64,000 bases of DNA from Sinimarinibacterium flocculans. Its GTDB lineage: Bacteria > Pseudomonadota > Gammaproteobacteria > Nevskiales > Nevskiaceae. Location of the stretch: contig NZ_QICN01000004.1 of NCBI RefSeq assembly GCF_003201205.1, positions 296,160-360,159 of the forward strand, given 5' to 3'. Of this stretch, positions 60,977 through 64,000 are shown piece by piece. The notes under the pieces were generated by a model. That model saw only the letters and a list, made by a program, of their open reading frames with translations, was not told where the DNA came from and searched no databases. Both the position numbers and the translations under genes were made by a program. Each line of letters begins with the position of its first letter. Positions within the stretch are counted from its first letter, which is position 1.

Positions 60977-61549
60977 GTGATTCTCACCCTGCCGCTGCTG
61001 CTGACGATGATGCGGGTTGCCGCCATCCCCGTCGTCCTCGCGCTGTTCTATGTCGACTGGCCCTATGCCCGTCAGATGGCCACCGTGCTCTACACCCTGG
61101 CCGGGATCACCGACTGGCTGGATGGCTGGCTGGCCCGGCGCTGGAACCAGGAGAGCAAGTTCGGGGCGTTTCTCGATCCGGTGGCCGACAAGCTGCTCGT
61201 GGCGGTCTGTCTCGTCATGCTGTTGCGCGACGACCCGGGCGGCATGCTGGCGGTGGTGGTCGCCGTCATCATCGGGCGCGAGATCACGATCTCGGCGCTG
61301 CGCGAGTGGATGGCCGAGCTCGGACAGCGCACCAGCGTGGCCGTGAGCCGGATCGGCAAGTGGAAAACCGGGTTCCAGATGACGGCCATCGGCATGATGA
61401 TCTGGCGCATCCCGGTGCTCGGCATCCCGATCTACGAGATCGGCTACATCCTGCTGCTCGTTGCCGCCGCGCTGACGCTGTGGAGCATGTTCGTCTATCT
61501 TCGTGCCGCATGGCCGGTCATGGCCGATCGCCGCGAGCTGCCGGATTGA
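60977..61549 (+). CDS. pgsA: CDP-diacylglycerol-glycerol-3-phosphate 3-phosphatidyltransferase
   Basis: Committed enzyme of phosphatidylglycerol synthesis, 190 residues, integral membrane. The CDP-alcohol phosphotransferase motif is complete: DGWLARRWNQESKFGAFLDP then VADK. Several hydrophobic helices follow (GMLAVVVAVIIGREITISAL). It starts at GTG 60977, 62 bases after uvrC, and lies just before the tRNA-Gly/Cys/Leu cluster, as in E. coli. Confidence 0.95.
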   Translation: MILTLPLLLTMMRVAAIPVVLALFYVDWPYARQMATVLYTLAGITDWLDGWLARRWNQESKFGAFLDPVADKLLVAVCLVMLLRDDPGGMLAVVVAVIIGREITISALREWMAELGQRTSVAVSRIGKWKTGFQMTAIGMMIWRIPVLGIPIYEIGYILLLVAAALTLWSMFVYLRAAWPVMADRRELPD

Positions 61550-61602
61550 GGCGAAATCTTGCCGGCGACACGTATTGGCATGAAAGCGCGGGTGAAATCT
61601 TC

Positions 61603-61630
61603 TTGACTTCATTCTGCCGGCGCCTACAAT
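61603..61630 (+). promoter_or_regulatory. tRNA-Gly promoter
   Basis: TTGACT (61603-61608) and TACAAT (61625-61630) are separated by 16 bases, a good sigma70 promoter 11 bases before the tRNA-Gly gene. Confidence 0.8.
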
Positions 61631-61641
61631 ACGCGCCTCAC

Positions 61642-61717
61642 GCGGGAATAGCTCAGTTGGTAGAGCGCAACCTTGCCAAGGTTGAGGTCGCGAGTTCGAG
61701 CCTCGTTTCCCGCTCCA
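61642..61717 (+). tRNA. tRNA-Gly (GCC)
   Basis: A 76-base tRNA. Acceptor arms GCGGGAA and TTCCCGC pair; the D-arm segment is TAGCTCAGTTGGTAGAGCG. The anticodon loop TTGCCAA gives GCC, and CCA is encoded at 61715-61717. Confidence 0.97.
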
Positions 61718-61730
61718 AGTTTGCTGAAAG

Positions 61731-61758
61731 ACCCCGGCGCCCATCGACGGGGTTTTTT
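61731..61758 (+). terminator. Probable terminator after tRNA-Gly
   Basis: ACCCCG (61731-61736) and CGGGGT (61748-61753) form a 6-bp stem continuing into TTTTTT. It separates tRNA-Gly from tRNA-Cys. Confidence 0.7.
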
Positions 61759-61782
61759 GTTCTGCGACCTGCCGTAACGGGC

Positions 61783-61791
61783 TGTTAGAAT
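61783..61791 (+). promoter_or_regulatory. Extended -10 promoter for tRNA-Cys
   Basis: TGTTAGAAT (61783-61791) is an extended -10 element 21 bases before tRNA-Cys, just after the upstream terminator. Confidence 0.55.
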
Positions 61792-61812
61792 CGGTCGCGG
61801 TTCAAATATCAA

Positions 61813-61886
61813 GGCTAGGTGGCAGAGTGGTTATGCAGCGGACTGCAAATCCGCGTACGCCGGTTCAATTCCGACCCTAGCCTCCA
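61813..61886 (+). tRNA. tRNA-Cys (GCA)
   Basis: A 74-base tRNA. Acceptor arms GGCTAGG and CCTAGCC pair. The anticodon stem-loop GCGGA-CTGCAAA-TCCGC gives anticodon GCA, and CCA is at 61884-61886. Confidence 0.97.
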
Positions 61887-61913
61887 CTCCTTTCAGGCTT
61901 CATCGCTGTCGCC

Positions 61914-61999
61914 GCCCGTGTGGCGGAATCGGTAGACGCAAGGGACTTAAAATTCCTCACCCTACGGGTATCCCGGTTCAAGTCCGGGCACGGGCACCA
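61914..61999 (+). tRNA. tRNA-Leu (UAA)
   Basis: An 86-base tRNA with a long variable arm. Acceptor arms GCCCGTG and CACGGGC pair. The anticodon loop CTTAAAA gives UAA. The T-arm is GGTTCAAGTCC, and CCA is at 61997-61999. An integrase gene begins 95 bases beyond, so the 3' part is the likely attachment site of the adjoining element. Confidence 0.97.
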
Positions 62000-62015
62000 A
62001 ACAAAACAATCACTT

Positions 62016-62050
62016 AGCCTCGCCGAGCGCAAGCCGAGCGGGGCTTTTTG
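62016..62050 (+). terminator. Terminator after tRNA-Leu
   Basis: AGCCTCG (62016-62022) pairs with CGGGGCT (62039-62045) with one G-U pair, followed by TTTTTG. It closes the tRNA transcript before the integrase. Confidence 0.75.
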
Positions 62051-62094
62051 TGCTCGGCCCGTATACCACTTGTATGCTACGAGAGGGCAGGGCT

Positions 62095-63588
62095 ATGGTT
62101 GCGATGTTGAAGGTGACGGAACCGGGCATGGCGGCGAACGATACGGCCAGCGGGGAAGTAACGAGGTTGTCGGTGCCCATCACGCCGGCCCTGATCAAGC
62201 AGCTTGCGAGACAAGGGGCGTCTGAAAGCGATCGCTACATCCAGGACAGCGAGGTTTCAGGTTTCAAGCTTCTGAGAAGAAGGGGGCCGGGTCGGCCGCG
62301 TCTCGTGTTCCAGTTCATTGGCCGAGTGAAGGGAGCGGGCAAGGTTCTCAAAGTGACAATCGGTCCGGCTTACGGCCGCGGAGCAGTGACACTCGCCAAG
62401 GCTCGCGCTGAGGCGTTGCGACACTCCGAAGCGTGTAGGGAAGGGCGTAACCGTGTTGCGGAGCAGAAGGAGCGCAACGCAGCCGTTGCTGCTGCGGCCC
62501 ATCAATCGGGCAACCGTGCGCAGTGGACGATCCAGTATGCCTTCGACGATCTCTTGCGCTACAGGCACGAACTTGGGCAGACGGTTGAGAAGATGAAGCT
62601 GCGGCCTGCTACGCAGGTCGTGTACGCACGGTGCATCCGCAACACCGGGGCATTGGCAAAGCGTCCCGTTATGGACGTGACCAAGGCAGAGATTCACGAT
62701 GCCTTGATGAGGATTCCGACGATGGCCGAGCGAGCGAAGGTGAGGCGCGTCCTTTCCCTCACCATTGGCCATGCCTTCGACCGGCTCAACATCGAAGACA
62801 AGGCCAATCCTGTATCGAAGTTGGCGCGAGGCGTGTTCGCGGCCCCGAAGGCGCGGGAAACCTACCTGTCGGAATCGAAGGTGGGGCCGTGGGTGCTGGC
62901 GGTTCGTGGCGTGACGAACGCGAGGGACGAACGGCTCGCATTCACCGCTGGGAACCTGGCACTGACGTTGCTGTTGTTCGGCATGCGTTACAACGAAGCC
63001 GCGATGATGGAATGGGGGTGGTTCGATGACGATGAAAGCGCCTTCACCATCCCGGCAGCAATCGTGAAGACGAAAGAACCGCGAACCTTGCCTGTTACGC
63101 CTTGGTTTGCTCGCATCCTGACGGTCCAGCGGGAAACGTGCGCGAGGCTGCAAGAGCAGCGCGGCGTCTATCCGCGTCACGTCTTTCCCGGACGAGGGCA
63201 GGGGGAGCGGATGAAGGACATCCGTGCGGTGATGGATGCGGCCGGATGCCAGACGCACTTTCCTAAACCACAGGCCGGGGGCGCGCCATCGTTCCGCCCG
63301 CACGACCTGCGTCGGACGTTCGCCACGCACTTTGCCGCTCAGGTCAGCGATGGAAGTCGGCTTAAATGGATTCTCGGGCACACGGCGAAGGACATCACCG
63401 AACGCTACATCCGCCCCGAACCCGAACAGATGCGGCGCGACCTTGAGCGCTACCAGGGCTGGCTTGAGATGCAAGCGGCCTGGGCTTCCGACGCAACGGC
63501 GCAACAGTACGCAGCAGAGGACGCCGAACGAGCGCGAAGGAATGAGGCCGGCTATCCGTGGCCAGTGCCAGGGGCAGCCCAAGCGTGA
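62095..63588 (+). CDS. Tyrosine recombinase/integrase
   Basis: A 497-residue integrase. The N-terminal arm-binding-like region (about 28-105) resembles DUF4102-type domains (DSEVSGFKLLRRRGPGRPRL, VTIGPAYGRGAVTLAKARAE). The core-binding domain covers about 145-245. The catalytic set is R298 (FGMRYNEAAMM), K325, H403-x-x-R406 (RPHDLRRTFATHF), H429 (ILGHTAKD) and nucleophile Y438 (ITERYIR). ATG 62095 follows GAGAGGGCAGGG. The catalytic motifs are complete, so the enzyme looks intact. It is oriented away from tRNA-Leu, its probable integration site. Confidence 0.93.
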   Translation: MVAMLKVTEPGMAANDTASGEVTRLSVPITPALIKQLARQGASESDRYIQDSEVSGFKLLRRRGPGRPRLVFQFIGRVKGAGKVLKVTIGPAYGRGAVTLAKARAEALRHSEACREGRNRVAEQKERNAAVAAAAHQSGNRAQWTIQYAFDDLLRYRHELGQTVEKMKLRPATQVVYARCIRNTGALAKRPVMDVTKAEIHDALMRIPTMAERAKVRRVLSLTIGHAFDRLNIEDKANPVSKLARGVFAAPKARETYLSESKVGPWVLAVRGVTNARDERLAFTAGNLALTLLLFGMRYNEAAMMEWGWFDDDESAFTIPAAIVKTKEPRTLPVTPWFARILTVQRETCARLQEQRGVYPRHVFPGRGQGERMKDIRAVMDAAGCQTHFPKPQAGGAPSFRPHDLRRTFATHFAAQVSDGSRLKWILGHTAKDITERYIRPEPEQMRRDLERYQGWLEMQAAWASDATAQQYAAEDAERARRNEAGYPWPVPGAAQA

Positions 63589-63781
63589 AACTGACCGAAC
63601 GGGGAGCGGACTGACGCCCTGCAGTAGAGAATGTCCACTGCAAGTTGTTGATAGCCGTTGTAAAGGGTAAGTGTCCGGGGTTGCCGGAGCGAGCGGACTG
63701 GCACGGTTCCGGTGACCATCCTGACCGGCTCCAGTGTGGCGCCAGCACCCGTCCGGGAGTACAGGAATCGTTGATCAGTGA

Positions 63782-63866
63782 ACTTTCTCGAAAGTCCGAT
63801 ATCTAACTATATCTCTATATCTATCTCTATAGTCGGATAGCTAGAAGATACTATCGTATCTCCTAG
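63782..63866. repeat. AT-rich tract with palindromes and TATCT-type repeats
   Basis: In otherwise GC-rich DNA, this tract holds a palindrome with perfect arms ACTTTC/GAAAGT (63782-63795), several ATATCT/TATCTC repeats (about 63800-63831) and a 26-bp near-palindrome (CTAGAAGATAC at 63841-63851, GTATCTCCTAG at 63856-63866, 10 of 11 matching). It has no coding frame. It could be recombination-factor, regulatory or replication sites of the integrative element. The rest of 63589-64000 holds no gene I can support. Confidence 0.6.
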
Positions 63867-64000
63867 CCATCCTCCAAACAGACCTAGAATATAGTAGGTA
63901 GTAAGCGACGTTACCCCGCGTTGAGTAGCGTTTCGATTAGAGCCCGTGAGTTGATGATATCGCTGTGGCAGCGAGCTGCCGTGCATAGTCGGCGGGCGTC

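Larger units (their letters stand above)
62000..64000. mobile_element. Left part of an integrative element inserted at tRNA-Leu
   Basis: The conserved chromosomal order ends at tRNA-Leu and is followed by a tyrosine recombinase gene and an AT-rich palindromic tract, with base use unlike the preceding genes. This is the usual layout of a genomic island or prophage using a tRNA 3' end. The other end and the second attachment repeat lie outside the window. Confidence 0.7.

Overview
The window is 64 kb of high-GC chromosome from a Gammaproteobacterium. The family order supports this: yebC-ruvCAB-ybgC-tolQRAB-pal-cpoB-queE-queC, uvrY-uvrC-pgsA followed by tRNA-Gly, tRNA-Cys and tRNA-Leu, and the UbiB-like/pyrD and purB neighbourhoods. 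The mix of OruR-type AraC regulator, ferritin-like hydrolase, FabG4-type reductase and DUF3604 lipoproteins fits the Nevskiales/Xanthomonadales side of the class. That placement is a low-confidence inference.

Layout. 1-6821: the 2-oxoglutarate dehydrogenase genes (3' end of sucA, sucB, and lpd further on), with a methyltransferase, an AraC regulator and a metal-dependent hydrolase between sucB and lpd. 6859-17313: an envelope and repair block holding yfaZ, yebC, ruvCAB, the whole Tol-Pal system and queuosine genes queE/queC, then tRNA-Lys and tRNA-Pro. 17649-27788: a TetR-family regulator divergent from a six-gene operon of four predicted lipoproteins, a parvulin-type PPIase and a HupE/UreJ-like membrane protein. 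Two abutting palindromes overlap a sigma70-like promoter between them. This is the best candidate for an undescribed system. 27828-34442: Uup ABC-F ATPase, a membrane class III nucleotide cyclase, a sucrose phosphorylase-like GH13 enzyme, a short-chain dehydrogenase and a low-complexity membrane-anchored protein. 34728-45383: a two-domain FabG-like reductase, ribA, an AarF/UbiB-type kinase, pyrD, an OmpA-family porin, DUF1289 and thioesterase genes, purB and fumC. 45497-54713: an AAA+ ATPase resembling sigma54 activators, class I fumarase, dsbB, rraA, malate synthase A, isocitrate lyase and a TPR protein. 54772-61999: an SRPBCC/GyrI-like protein, a 246-bp MITE-like element, a Tat-exported PhoX phosphatase, uvrY-uvrC-pgsA and three tRNAs. 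62000-64000: the start of an integrative element, with a tyrosine recombinase beside tRNA-Leu and an AT-rich palindromic tract.

How the genes fit together. Carbon metabolism is strongly represented: 2-oxoglutarate dehydrogenase, two unrelated fumarases within 5 kb, and both glyoxylate-shunt enzymes. This suggests growth on acetate or fatty acids. The FabG4-like reductase, thioesterases and CocE-type hydrolase are consistent with lipid metabolism. Envelope maintenance (Tol-Pal, OmpA, YfaZ, DsbB, PhoX) is the second theme. The lipoprotein operon includes one lipoprotein with 24 cysteines besides the lipobox cysteine and its own periplasmic PPIase, so it may be a surface assembly that needs oxidative folding. 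No CRISPR array, intact insertion sequence or toxin-antitoxin pair was seen.
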